The notes below the pieces were generated by a model, which was not told the origin of the DNA, searched no databases, and saw only the letters and a list, made by a program, of their open reading frames with translations. From Massospora cicadina (Eukaryota > Entomophthoromycota > Entomophthoromycetes > Entomophthorales > Entomophthoraceae), in NCBI GenBank assembly GCA_022478985.1, contig JAKSZP010014509.1:1-64000 (forward strand): a stretch of DNA of 64,000 nucleotides, in the 5' to 3' direction. A program made the position numbers and the translations under genes. Shown one piece after another: positions 13,140 to 24,979 of the stretch; positions within the stretch are counted from its first letter, which is position 1; every line of letters begins with the position of its first letter.

Positions 13140-13449
13140 TTCAAGTTAATACACTTTCATATTCAAGCATAAATTGGGTTCCAATGAGTAAATCTCAGGT
13201 ATTATTAGTTAAAGCCACTGCTGGAGTCAAAAAGAGAAGCTTTCTCAAACTGTATGGGCAGAGAAAAGTAAGCTCCAATGGCGTGGATTTTGTTTTAACC
13301 GCCGTTCCAAACTCCTGAGTGTAGTCAAGTTCAGGGGCCAGCTTAATTTTCCTTATGAGCTTTGTTGACACGACGTTTACTATGGACCCAGTGTCAAGGA
13401 TAGATTTAACCCACACTCCATTAACAATGACCTCCACTTTAGTAGAGTA
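13140..13449 (-). pseudogene. E1 protease (retropepsin)
   Basis: The frame at 13195-13437 begins MEVIVNGVWVKSILDTGSIV; LDTGS is the aspartic protease active site (near 13385-13400). It continues NVVSTKLIRKIKL and ends LTNNT. Beyond the stop, DLLIGTQFMLEY matches the C-terminal flap region also seen in E2 and E3 (ILIGTDFMQKYGV in E3). The active-site triplet itself is intact. The domain would have cleaved the Gag-Pol polyprotein. Confidence 0.8.
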
Positions 13450-15056
13450 ACACCCAAGGAGGGGGGAAGAGCAAGGACCTCTTCTAGATGAAAATTGGAG
13501 GCAAGGCGTTTTGCAGTTTCAGAGTATTTCTCATGTATAGTCTGCATGGTAAGTAAACTTTGGGTAGATCAGAGAAACGTGGCAATGAGCTGATTCACGT
13601 CACTAGCAGTGTCAATAATCTCAAGACCCCTTATCACTTGGCGAAGATAAGTATGACTAGGGATCTTAGCCCAATTCACTCTCTCCAGGTTCAATTGATC
13701 AGGTACCTCCACCTCACCTGGGGCTCCTAAAACGTGTTGAACAACATCTTCATTACCTCCCTCAGACTCGTCATCACAGGGGTTATCAATGCAGGTTAGA
13801 GAGCCCATAGGAGGTGTGTAGGTTTCAGCCTTCCCCTATGGGATGATAAGTCCTAGGATTGTTCCTCCACCTTATTAACTTTTGAGCGAGGCATTAGAAC
13901 TGCCACAGTTTAAGCTTTGACCTTCAAAGCAGGGTGTTGGTGCTGCCTCAAGGAGATAGACTTCAGACTAGAGCTAGCTGAATGAGAGGTTGAGGGGGAT
14001 AGCACTGGAGAGGTAGATACTTTATCTTCAACAGAATTTGGGTTGTTCAGTGGCTGGGTGCTTTTGTGAAACAGGCGGTTTAGCTGTTGTTATCTGGTCA
14101 TTTAACCCATTCTTAGTGGGAGTGATTGGGACCCAAGGAAGGGGTTTTAGCTGAAGAGCAGGCTTTGAAACCACTTGGGAAAACCACTCTAAAGAAAAAG
14201 ATAGACAAGGCAAAGGGATGACTGCTTTTGCCAACTGGCCATTTTAGCTGAAGATGAAAGAGAGCGCTGCCCTGTCACAACCATTACCATCTGCTTATCG
14301 TTATAGGAAGGATTAACCATTTGTGCTGGCAACTTCGCAAAATCAGGTTTCCAAAGGGTAACAGCTGTAATAGAAGCTAAATTAGTCAGCGTAGCGGCTT
14401 GACTCAAACATCTTTGTGTAAGTCAAGTTCATAGATATCAGCAACCGCTAATAAGGCATCCTTGATATCTCATACAGTTGTGAAAGTGCGCTTTATGGAA
14501 GAGAGATACATCACCAAGGAGGGATGAGGTGCTAAGCCAGCCAAGATAGCTGCAATTGCATCATTGAGAGGGAGCATTTTGGCAAGCAACAGAGGTTAAG
14601 CTTTTTTATAGAAGCGCTTAACAAAAGAGGTAATTGATTCTCCCTCTTGCAAACTAAAGCACATAAAGGCCTGTTTCTGCCGTTGCAAACTCTGTTTGGA
14701 GAAAAGTCATCAAGAAGCGCTTGCTTAAAATCCGCCCAAGTGCTGAGGTTTACCATGATGAGGACCATTATTTATTGAGCTAAACGCTTTAAGCAGGGAA
14801 GAATGTACTGGACTTTTTGTTAATCAGTTGCTCCTTCCATCGCAAATTCATAAACATAGAGGAAGGAGGCAATACTGCCATCGCCAGGTGTGTACTTGTC
14901 TTGCAGAGGGGGTTTGTGTATAACTGGCCGTTGATATAAAATATCAAGCCGTTTAAGGTGAGAGAAAGCACTGCCTAGCTGTTGTTCCATAAGTGCTAGC
15001 CTAGGGTTGATGTCAATAGAAAGGCTAGAAGGGTTACAACCCTGAAGAACCTCCAT
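13450..15056 (-). pseudogene. E1 gag
   Basis: The ATG at 15056 follows the primer-binding site by about 25 bases and opens a frame reading MEVLQGCNPSSLSID, then LALMEQQLGSAFSHLKRL and FLYVYEFAMEGATD. The last matches the E2 capsid (VFEFVVEGATDQQKVKLLL), so this is Gag. Later capsid pieces are TWADFKQALLDDF and, in another frame, SITSFVKRFYKKA and NDAIAAILAGLAPHPSL. A proline- and lysine-rich stretch (near 14028-14230) and an acidic linker (DDESEGGNEDVV, near 13750) follow. No CCHC knuckle was found. Many stops and frameshifts. Confidence 0.75.
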
Positions 15057-15080
15057 TTTCTTTTTTGTGGTGTACAGGCC

Positions 15081-15098
15081 CCCCTGTAGTGAGCACCA
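15081..15098 (-). other. E1 primer-binding site
   Basis: On the minus strand TGGTGCTCACTACAGGGG starts two bases inside the 5' LTR. It would pair with a tRNA ending CCCCTGTAGTGAGCACCA. The same 18 nt occurs at the equivalent place in E2 and E3. The tRNA species cannot be named from this window. Confidence 0.85.
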
Positions 15099-15100
15099 CT

Positions 15101-15856
15101 TGTTCGATTTTTGGGTTGGGAAAAGGATCGCTGGTGCTGGTAGCCTCAAATCCAATATTACAGGTGAGGAGCGTGTCTCATCAGTTATTTGAAAAATAAA
15201 ATAAATTAAGTAAACAAATAGGTTTTTGGTGTTATGTGTTTTTTATTTTAAGCCGAATGGAGGTAAATGAGTGAATCTTCTATAATAAATTGATATGAAT
15301 ATGTAAATCATCAAGGCTCAACGTCCAAATAGCTAGGGGAGTTTCAAATTAGGTAATATTTGATTATAGCCTATTCAGTCTTGGAAAATTTACATCTCTT
15401 TGACATAGCAATGGATGGTGAATCACTATTGGCCAAGACGTACCCATGAGGTAAAGACTTGATGTATTTCAGCCAATCCCCATCTGAGAAAATTATTTCA
15501 CTTTGGGGACCACAGCCACGCCTATAAAATGGGGAGGCCCCCATGTAGGTGCTTGAATGGACCCGGGTATGGTTGGGGAAGTACCATCTGATGGATGCCC
15601 CATGGTCTGTTTTGGGTAAGATTAATCTGTATATTGGTTAAAAATTTAATTGCCCAGAGAGGAGTCAAAATTGCGTTACCCCAATTTGTGGGGTTCACCG
15701 AGAATTATCCAGGGTCTTTTGGCTGACTAAATCCTATTATTATGAAGCTCATATTCCTCCTTGCCATGGACTTGTAAATGCCCAACACTTCCTCTATTTG
15801 GCCAAATTTCACCCACAAACTTCTTATTCTGGAGCCTAGGAGGCAAATGTCCGACA
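15101..15856 (-). repeat. E1 5' LTR
   Basis: Plus-strand start TGTTCGATTTTTGGG and end ATGTCCGACA. It matches 10176-10931 along its length with scattered, mostly transition differences. The target duplication ATCAT follows directly. Confidence 0.92.
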
Positions 15857-16433
15857 ATCATAAATGATGTGGCTAACTACTATTGTTAAATGGTCGCATT
15901 ACCTAAGCAATTTGATAGCTTGAAAATATTGATCTGCTCAGATGATAAATGCATTGGGATACTATTTCCAAATCCAACCATGAAGGGTCATAATATAGTT
16001 GGGGTAGATTCCCAACTATGTGGATGAAGTTTATAACATTCGAGATGACTCTGTAGGGTTGAGTTCATTGGCAAAGTATGGCATTCCCATCGGGGTGTCA
16101 ACTGAAGAGTTGGTCACTACATCCATATTTAGACCCGTTATTTTATTTAAAATAAAAAAGAGTATAGAAAATAAGAAATTAATTAAATTATCATTATTCT
16201 CTTGTGGAAAGGAGAAGGATAGTTACCTTTATCTATTTTAGCTCTCAAGTACTATTGTGTAAGAGTCATAGGGATTAAACTCTTGTCTGGATTGTTTCTG
16301 AGTTACCAGAAGAAAGTTTTAGTACCCTTCCTATAGAAAAGTACCTGAGCGAGATCAACATCAGTCATGAGAAAACTCAACTGGATAGTTGTCTCCATAC
16401 AACTATCACCTTACCCTTAGTATTATCATAATA

Positions 16434-19029
16434 TATGAAACTTGTGCAATAAATACTAAAAAAGTATAAAAATAGTGATCACTACAGGATGAATAAGTTT
16501 TCAGGCCGAATAGCACTTCACAGTTATCCACAACATGTCTTATAAGAATAAACTTTGGAAGCTATGGACTAAGCTGAGGATAGGAATATGAATACATTGA
16601 ATTTGCCGCCACAATCTGATTTTCCTGTTTTTTAAGAATGAGTAACAAAATCTGAGGGAGAAATAGAGCAGGTCAAGAAGGTTGTTAACAATCTCTATGG
16701 AAAAGTCACATCCTTTAAGATAAAGAAGACTGAAGGAATAAAAGAATTGATGTTCCAGAAATATGCTTGAGAAGCAGACAAAGAATAATTTTATAGATTC
16801 AGAATGATGTAATGAAAAATTTAAAGTGGTTATAAAACCTTGGAAATCATAAATTTAACTGTGCTTAAATTAAAGCAGATGTAGCCAACAACGATTTATA
16901 TGATTATAAGTTCTATTGGGAAAGTAAAGCTCCCAAGAAATATGACTAAGGTTTTTGCTATGCTTTCAGAGATAACATCTTAGAATACTTCAATAGTTGG
17001 TATTTTTATTAGTTGAGTACTTTCTGTCACAGAAGTGACTAAAAAATTTAAATCACTCAAAAACTACCAATTTTTCGCCAGGATAATGACCCTGCTTTCT
17101 TTTACCTTTTTGATGATGTTTGGATATAACAACCATCAGAAAGTGGTTCTAATAAACTGTTTAGACACTAATTGTCAAAATCTGGTGTTGCCATCCTGAA
17201 TGAGGATAATTGGACATGCAAAGACACCAAGGAGGTAATCATGAACAGGGTTGGCAGTCTTAAATAAATGGCTAGCCGCAAACAGGAGTCCATGGGTATA
17301 CAGTTTATGAAAAATAGACCTTGGCTAATTTTGATAACCATTTATCACGAAGTGCAAATCCTGACTGGTAAAATGTTCTGTCAGATTTTGAATTTTGTAT
17401 TGCCATAAAAATGGCAATTTGGCCTTACAGAGACCTGTATGAGCCATGGTATTGACACTTGCAACCAAAGATCCACTTTGCAAAAGTTGGAGTATCTGAA
17501 GATGTTAGATTTGACATTAAACGACCATAGTTGAGCTCCCAATTTTTATTTAAACCAACTAAGTTCATTACTAGGGAAATATGACGACATGAATTTAGTA
17601 TTTTGAACTGAGTTTTATTAAAGAAACCCCTGAGGTGCCAAAATATTTGGATAAATCACAGAGCCGCTGCTAAAAATATGGTGTGGCTAGACATTTTGCT
17701 GCTCAATGTCAGGGAGAAGCCTAAAGAGCATGTGGATCTTGTCTTGCCTCAAGTGAAGGAAACTTGCAAAGGAATTTGGAAAATAATCAACAGTATAAAT
17801 ATGGGAAAATCTAGTATTTCCGAAACAACATTACACCAGATATCTTCCCAGAGGGATATGTGTTGCAGACTTGTTTGTAGAACCTGGAGAGGATCCACTA
17901 TATCGAATTTTAACAAAAAATATAAATTTTTTGTCTTAAAAGAAAAAGCAAAAACGTAGATAATTGATCCAGAATAAGTTAAAGAGGTCTCTAAGCCATA
18001 TGCAAAAAATGGTTAAAATGGCACAAAATGATGATTATGTAGACAATTTTCTCAAGTTGAAGCTTTAAAATATTAATTTTTTTCTGTAAAACAGTTAAAT
18101 ATTATTTTCCAAACTTTTTAGCTCAAATCTTAAAATTATAGATATAATAATTAATGATAATACTCAATTAATAAAGAAAACAATCAATCTGCTCATAAAG
18201 AACTGACAATTGGCAATAAAATTACTTACTACAATACTGGGGGATTAATTGTCAGTCTCAGAGAGATGAAATAATAATAGGACCTTTTAAAATTTTACCA
18301 AGTTGGGGCATTCAAAATTATTGCCATTTCAGTGACAGACACTTCTATTATTAAAAAACATTGCTGATGGTCATATTGTGAATAGGGTCCATAGTAAATA
18401 CTTAGAATTTTAGATATAAGAAAATATATAATATAAAAAACATAGAAAAAATATAAAATAATAAAAGTATATGAAAAAAATATTTTATGGGGGATAGTCT
18501 TAATATATATATAGATAACAGTTTTTATTGCTGCATGAGTTTGTTTACTGGGCTGCGTTCTAATTCTAATCTTGTGAGGAGATGGTGGATGAACTACTAT
18601 AGCAATGAAGACGATCCAGTGAGTGTTTTTTAAGGACAAGTTCTTGTTGAAACTGAGTCTATTGCTTTTGTTGTAGTTGTAAAAACAAAGAACTTGTAGA
18701 TCCACCCTTGTTAATTTGTGAGATTCCTAGCCTAGAGGAAAACATGCATTCAGGAGTTTACAATTGTCAATCATGACTGAGTAACCCTGTGCAAAGTATA
18801 GCCATAAGGTATATGCTTGTATGAGATGGCAGTGAACATGAGAAGGAGAAGAGGATGATGAACTTCTCATCTGAGAATTGTAATGATAAAAAAATTTTTG
18901 AAAAGAGAGAAAAAATCTAGCTCTACTGAAAGTTTATTTAAACATGCTGGCTGACTCATGCCATGGAACAAAGCGGCATCAACTTCCAAAACACTTTCTT
19001 CACTAGATAACAGAACAATCAGGGGGATG
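16434..19029 (+). pseudogene. Gag-only internal region between LTRs A and B
   Basis: About 2.6 kb lies between LTR A and LTR B, too short for gag-pol. Decayed plus-strand coding sequence includes charged coiled-coil-like pieces (EGEIEQVKKVVNNLYGKV near 16650) and one zinc-knuckle remnant near 17670: C, two residues, Y in place of the second Cys, then GVARHFAAQC. No protease, RT or integrase motif was seen. A G-rich polypurine-like tract (AGGGGGATG, 19021-19029) precedes LTR B. This fits a non-autonomous or internally deleted gypsy element. The 136-codon minus frame at 18295-18705 is AT-driven and not believed. Confidence 0.5.
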
Positions 19030-19960
19030 TGTCAGTACTTTGAAACTTCTTCAAAGCCTGCTGAGACAAAATATAATAGATCTGCTTTCTCCAATTTTGG
19101 TTTGCTTAAGTAGTAAGCAACCTTAGAGATGCTGGAGTTATTGATGTTTAATATATAATGGTAAGGTTTTTTACCAAAAAAACAATAGAATAATTTAATT
19201 TGGGATTTGACCTTAATATTGTTGACTAATAGTTTTGCCAGGGATAATCCCCCAACAACGTCTAAAAGTAGTCAGATTGTGGGTTTAAATTATCAGCAAT
19301 TAACTTTCTATGCAAAATAACAGGGGTTTTTACTTATTGATAAGGGTTTTTGGAGTTACTGAAGAGTTGATAGCGCTTTTCATGGAAGTAGCTTTCAGGT
19401 TATCATAATTGATGTGATTAACTACTAATGTTAAATGGTCTCATTACCTAAGCAGTTTGATAGCTTGAAAAGGTTAATCTGCTTAGGTGGTAAATATGTT
19501 GGGACACTAATTTCAAAGTTAACCCATATAGGATATAATCTAGTTGTGCTAGATGCCATACTAGGTGGATGTTTTTTCATCATTTTAGATGACTCTGATG
19601 GTTTGAGTTCATTGGAAAAGTATGCCATTCTTATTGGGGTGCCAACTGAAGAGAGGACACAGAATTCCCTATTTAGACCCTTACTCTTATTTAAAATTAA
19701 GACAGAGTTTAGAATAGTAACAATTATATTATATTATTCTTTTTTAGAAGGGTTAGAAGGATAGTTTCCTTTATCTATTTTAGCTCTCAAGTACTATTGT
19801 TTAAGAGTTGAAGGGATTGTTTTCCTTGTCCAGATTGTTTCTATGTTGCTAAAAGAAAGGTTTTATTACTCTTTCTTAAGGAGAATACCTGAGCGAGATC
19901 AACATTGGTCATTTGAAAACTCAGCTGGATAGTTGTCTTCATACAACTATTACCATACAT
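19030..19960 (+). repeat. LTR copy B, probable 3' LTR of the A-B element
   Basis: Starts TGTCAGTACTTTGAAAC just after a polypurine-like tract and is colinear with copy A once E1 is removed. The right end holds the family hairpin: stems 19928-19936 and 19943-19951 around loop CTTCAT, with one closing G-T pair. The frame at 19435-19764 lies wholly inside this repeat and is not a gene. The exact end is uncertain by about 20 bp. Confidence 0.65.
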
Positions 19961-21480
19961 TTATTATCATCAAACTCAATCAGAAATGAGATATTGCAGC
20001 AAACCCTAAAGCTTTACACCATGTAGTTAAAAAGTTCACAAATTTTACTGGTAAAAATTAGAATAAAAGAACTAAGCCAAGCCTGTTTATATAGTATAAA
20101 AACAATTTTTGCTATAGGATTTAGACCTGTGATGCGCCTAGGATGTGCTACATCACATCAACACAAAACTTGATTTATTAATTTTCATCTAAACTATTAA
20201 GCAAATATGGAAAGCTAACATTGCCATTATTCTAAAGAATTGATCACCTATCAAAAAAAGTATTGGTGCTTTAAAAAACTTCTGGGCGTCCCTTATTTGA
20301 TTTAACAAAAAATGAGTCCAATTTCATGCTATAAGCTAAAAGATTATTGATGTTACACAGTAAGAATCTTATTCCTTACTACAAATTGATGAGATGGATT
20401 TTATTGGGATGAGCAAATGCTTTTTGACTGGTAGCTTACTTTTGGAATACAAGAAAAATGAGTTGTTAAAGAAGGATCAGGAGATATGTGCCATGATAAT
20501 GGCCCAAGGTCTAAGCCAACACGTTTAAAGGCCACAAGGGCTGTGCAATGACCCTGTCACACTCCAGTAGGGAATGGATATCATATTTAGGAAATCTAAA
20601 ATTTTATGCGTTTGGTATGCTTGTATAACATTGACATCTTCAAAAATGTTCAATAAGATCTACAACAATTAGAGTAAGTCTTATGCAGATTTTCCACCAC
20701 AGATCTCAAAATCAAACTGAAAAAGTTAAACCTCTTCTTGGAATAGTAATAATACTTAAGGTTGGTCATTGTCAAGGACAGAACCTGGACCTGGTCAACT
20801 AAAGTTGATGGACATCAAAATATCATATAAAAGTTTTTAACTAAAAAGTTTAGGGTTTCCTTGAAGTCCTTTTTTATTATAAACAATTTGTCAAAAAATT
20901 TGTAGGATATGGGAACCATTACTTTACCTTTTAAAGAATAGCATTTAATTGTATTGGACAGTAAATTTCTAAAAAGGCCCATCAAAAACTAATGACTTAT
21001 ATTGTTTAGGGTGCCGATACTCATGTACCAAAATTTATAGAAATCTTTTTATACAAGTGGATTCAATAATAACTCCATAGGACATTAATATCTCTAAATG
21101 ACAATGAGGGTGCCAAGCAACCAGTAGATTAGTGCAGCCAAAGTCTTGTTGCAAAAATTGAAACCACACAGTAAACAAATGGAGTTATTTATGGTTTTGA
21201 TCTACACCTGAAATCATTTTGATATGCATCCACATAGTGCACCTAAAGGTAGTAAAAAACCACTCTTCTCCCTTATGGCTACAGAAATTTAAGGGGTTAT
21301 GTGGGCGGCTGGCGAGATAGGCTATGAAATTACAAGCCTGTGATCCTAAAATTTTGCACCAACAAGTCGTGAAACATCAAATTGTTGAGTGTACTATACT
21401 TTACATGGTAGCTTTGGTCATAAATATGTTGGTTAGCTTTCATGATGTCTTGAACAAACAATACAAGTATTAACTTGAAG
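19961..21480. other. AT-rich decayed gypsy internal sequence
   Basis: No frame with a recognised domain. It leads in the plus direction into an integrase remnant, so it is probably what is left of gag, protease, RT and RNase H of an A-D family element. I cannot place those domains. Confidence 0.3.
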
Positions 21481-22276
21481 AGGTACAATGCACTAAAAAA
21501 CTTATGGTCATTATTGTCAAAGGTGAAAAGTTCTTTGCAATAAATAAATGGGTAGAGATAACTAATATTAAAGCTAACAGAATGATGGACTATTTGTTGT
21601 GGTCCACAAGGAAAATGAGAAAGGGAGGCTTAGAAAGATATACAAGCAGTAAAGGTAGCATTACTATTGGGAGTTTATGTACTTTGATATCCATAAAACT
21701 ATTTTTTTCTGTAAGAAATGTGAAGCGAAAGCCACATACCAGAAAGCAAACTTATACTATCTGAAAAACTTAACTTTTCCTGGCCACCATCTCCATCAAT
21801 GTGGAAGGACCATTATTAAATATTTATGGAAAATTTAAATCTATCAAGGTTGCAATTGACAAAGCTATCAAGTGTGCAAAAACAAAATAACTTAGGCCCT
21901 AGGTGCCAAAATGGATTAAGCTATACCTTAGAAAACTATCTACTGGAATAGACACACGCTTTTCATTTTAAAAACAACAGTAACAACTTCACCTTTAGTG
22001 TAATAATAGAAATAAAAAGCTTGTGTGGTAGATGGTCCAATTTGCTTTGGTGTGTACTGCACAGTTTCCATTGAACCAAACGAGGCACCAATAGATAAGA
22101 AGTATGACAGCCCCAAAACCTATTTTCTGACATTGAGTTAACCATCTTAGAAAGGCCATGTTGGCCTCAATGTGTGCCTTAATGTCCAAAGATGCATTTA
22201 AAAAGTTTAAATTTTTGAAATCTAAATGGGAAAGCTAATTGTCCTAAAATGGGAAGTATTATGATTGAAATAGGCA

Positions 22277-22312
22277 GTACCCTCACAAGTGAGGGCGCCG
22301 GCCTTATAAAAG
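22277..22312 (+). promoter_or_regulatory. Perfect palindrome next to a TATA box
   Basis: CCCTCAC (22280-22286), AA, GTGAGGG (22289-22295) is a perfect inverted repeat. It is followed by the GC-rich palindromic string GCGCCGGCC and then TATAAAAG (22305-22312). It lies in the sequence interrupting the integrase remnant. A promoter role is inference from the arrangement only; no downstream gene was identified. Confidence 0.3.
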
Positions 22313-22876
22313 AATATGACTTGTAAGTTTTACCACGCTGTTCTTAGGGTTTCATCCTCTTTTTGGGTTGCAGGTTCTTTGTGGTTTGCACTTGGGAGGA
22401 AAGGTAAGAATCATAAATAGTTATGATAATTGGGGTTGGGAGTGGTGATGAGGCACGCCATGATTGGATGCTACCTAATTAAGCCAAAAAACTTTTTAAA
22501 AAATTAAGATTGAGGCGCGCTCCACCTATAGTGGCCTAGCGTTCAATAAGTATAAGGAAGATCTCAAAGGAGACACAGGCAAAATACAATAAAAAGGAGA
22601 TACAGAATTGGCGGGATCAGAAAATTTATCACTCATAGCAAAATCTTAAATGTTACTACAGGACTTTAAGATATAAAGGAAGAAAAAAATTCAGTGAAAT
22701 AATATTCTGAAAAATTGAGAAAATTCTTGAGATATAAGAAATTTGTATGAAAGAACTTAATTTAGAGTAAAAATTTTATTTTGGCAGTGTAGTTGGGAAT
22801 TTCTCTACACAAGAGCCTAATCCTCTCAGCATACAACCATCCAGGCAGTGTGGGTTTTGAACATTATTACAACAAA

Positions 22877-22932
22877 GAGGGTAGTATGAATGGGACCATC
22901 TAGTACTAAAAAAAGAGGGTAGTATGAAATGG
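22877..22932 (+). mobile_element. Tiny A-tailed insertion with duplicated flanks, locus 1
   Basis: GAGGGTAGTATGAATGG (22877-22893) and GAGGGTAGTATGAAATGG (22915-22932) flank a short segment ending CATCTAGTACTAAAAAAA (22897-22914). The same 18 nt sits between duplicated flanks at 52551-52568. It looks like the extreme 3' end of a non-LTR element inserted with a target duplication. The duplication here is imperfect by one base. Confidence 0.65.
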
Positions 22933-23110
22933 AAGGCTAAAAGATCTGATGGGGATCTAAGGGCTTTATTGACACCATACCACCCTGAGACTAATGAAAT
23001 TTAATAGATAAATGGGACCCTCATAGACATGATGACAATTTCCATAAGGAAACCATATAATTGTAACCTTATATTGATCTTCGCCATCTTCACCAATAAT
23101 ATTGAAGCAT

Positions 23111-23991
23111 ATTTCTTCAATGTGGTCTCAGTTTCAGCGCTATATAAGAAGGATCTTGAAATTCCTCCAATTCTGTATTACTGTGTCCATGAATCAAATA
23201 TATTCTATCTAATAATTATTATTGAGTGAAACCTAATTCATCTGCAGAGAAAAGCATACTCTACCATACTAGAAAGAACATAAAGTACATATATATGTAC
23301 AATATTATTGTCATACATTACCATATATAATGTGGAATTCTTATGAAAGATTTTTTCATACCTATAATATCATTGACTAAAAATAATATCAGAGGGTAAA
23401 AAAAAGCTCAAAATACCCCTTTTAAACCTTAAATTTCTTGTACAATTGTGGATAAAAGTATTTACAACATCCCTCAACTCAACTCCTCAGCACTGTTTCC
23501 ACACTTACAAAGGCTATAAAAATATTAACCAATTCACCAGCTTGCCGTCAAAGCGTCGGCTTCCCCTACCAACACCTTCACCTACCAATACCTACAAGTG
23601 GCCATAAATCCACTGTAAAAAGGGATCTCCCTCCTAGTTTTAAGCTGTTTTCCCCAATGATGCCCAAACTGACATCGAAGAACTTGCATTTGTTACCAGT
23701 TTTTTGTGTACCAATGCTTAAAATATTCACTATTATTTTCAAAAACCCAAAATTGACAAAATCTTAAAATATTGCGCGCATTCTGTACTTGATTTTATAT
23801 GCCAGACACCAACTTACTCAATTAATTACGGCCATGCACATGGCGTAAATCCTTGTTAAAGCTATTCTTGCTCTTTTTAGCCTCCTTCCCATACAGATGT
23901 GCATCATCCCCATCTTGTATATCATTGCACACTACCTGAAGCAGTGGCCACCTTTAAGAGATCCCTTTTAGGTATCCAGATTTTTATAGAA
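23111..23991. other. AT-rich sequence before E4, no gene recognised
   Basis: Two short plus-strand frames near the left edge may still be the C-terminal integrase of the previous remnant. The rest, up to the E4 target duplication, has no recognised motif. When E4 is removed the sequence continues at 30370, and one plus-strand frame stays open across the repaired junction for about 60 codons. That is consistent with interrupted coding DNA of unknown identity. Confidence 0.3.
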
Positions 23992-23996
23992 ATACC

Positions 23997-24851
23997 TGGG
24001 TTTTAGACGTGGGTACTCTAAGACCCACAGGGCTAGCCAAGGTCCATAAGGCACCACTGATTCAACGAGCTCTGGGTGAGCGCGTTGTTAGGGGCTTTGG
24101 ACAAGATTGACCCAGTAAACTGGTTTTCTTAATCCACGTTTTCTTAAAAAATAAATACTATAAATTCTACCAAATAATAATTTTTCTAGTAAACAAATGG
24201 GAAAATATAATAAGAAAATAAGCCAACATTATAATATTAGTAGGATGTTGGAATATATGGTGGAAAGGGGGAAGAGCTACTAAGCTGAATTGCAAATGGG
24301 GCCTGTTCTGCCTTTGAATTCTTTATCAACAGATTTTATTCTGATTTTACCTTGTAGTAACAACCATGGCTTTCAAGTTAATTTGAGGATGATCCCCAAA
24401 CTTCCAAAATGTCCAAATTCGTATCTTTGAATTTCAAGATGGGGTGTCAGGTTTGATCCCCATTTTTTAGCCCTTTTTCAACTTTTTGCCTGTACTTGTC
24501 CTCTATGTAAGGTTACCCCTTTCAAATTAACTTCTGATTGATCTACCAGTTGGGACAGGGAATGGGGACTGTGGTGTAGGGCTTTTAAATTCTCCTAAAG
24601 TCTTCACAAAGATGCTTAATTTTTCTAGATAAAACTTTGCAGCCTATGACTCTAAGCTGGGTTTGGATGGGAGAAGTGTGAGAGCAGCATGTGGCAAACA
24701 GGATGAGGAATCAGCCACCCAGCTTTAATCTATGGTATGCCTTAGGTCAGAGATATGGGTGAGAGGGAGGGCCTTGTGATTTGAACGCTATTTATTTCTA
24801 AAGGGGTTCACACACCAGTCCAGCTTGATGACTAGCCCCTGAGGCCTTACA
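23997..24851 (-). repeat. E4 3' LTR
   Basis: Plus-strand start TGGGTTTTAGACGTGGG, end GAGGCCTTACA. It aligns with 29346-30364 but lacks the SINE found there, so its bases around 24195-24230 show the empty site. Confidence 0.85.
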
Positions 24852-24979
24852 TCACCCTTTCTTTGACAAGTAGGGCTAACACCCCCTTTAGGTTCTTTGC
24901 AAGTGCTTAATTTTTGTGAGGGGTGGGGAGTTTGGTGGCAGCTAGGGTGGCGGACTTTGGTGGTTCAGGTGCAGGAGCA

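Larger units (their letters stand above)
10176..15856 (-). mobile_element. E1: gypsy LTR retrotransposon with internal deletion
   Basis: A complete insertion of 5681 bp with two 756-bp LTRs, flanked by the 5-bp target duplication ATCAT (10171-10175 and 15857-15861). Read on the minus strand the order is 5' LTR, primer-binding site, gag, protease, RT, integrase core, integrase C-terminus, polypurine tract, 3' LTR. RNase H and the integrase zinc domain are missing: RT sequence runs straight into the integrase core near 11790, which explains why it is 1.7 kb shorter than E2. Stops and frameshifts occur throughout. Confidence 0.93.
9802..16430 (+). repeat. LTR copy A, split by the insertion of element E1
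   Basis: The two parts, 9802-10175 and 15862-16430, join exactly across E1 and its ATCAT duplication to give a sequence colinear with LTR copy B (19030-19960). Examples are GCTTTTCATGG.AGTA.CTT.CAGGTTATCAT before the junction and AACTACTA.TGTTAAATGGTC after it. The start TGTCAAAAGATAAG is 40 bp from a shared block in both A and B. Near the right end is a perfect hairpin (stems 16384-16392 and 16399-16407, loop CTCCAT). No polypurine tract precedes it, which fits a 5' LTR. Confidence 0.7.
21481..23110 (+). pseudogene. Gypsy integrase remnant with an internal insertion
   Basis: Plus-strand integrase pieces in changing frames: KKLMVIIVKGEKFF and MDYLLWSTRKM, then GGLERY (normally H.GG.ER.Y); YYWEFMYFDIHKTI and FFCKKCEAKATYQKAN (21659-21760), the HHCC domain with the CxxC intact; then ISINVEGPLLNIYGKF, IKVAIDKAIKCAKTK (to about 21905), the first-Asp block. 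The next expected block, TPYHPETNEI..INGTLIDMM, appears only at about 22960-23040. The gap is about 750 bp longer than in the family and contains foreign sequence (see 22240-22932). The gene would have encoded the integrase of the A-D family. Confidence 0.7.

Noticed and set aside
18295..18705. Minus-strand frame of 136 codons, rich in Ile, Tyr and Phe
   Set aside because: Composition follows the extreme AT content, there is no motif, and it lies in a decayed gypsy internal region.
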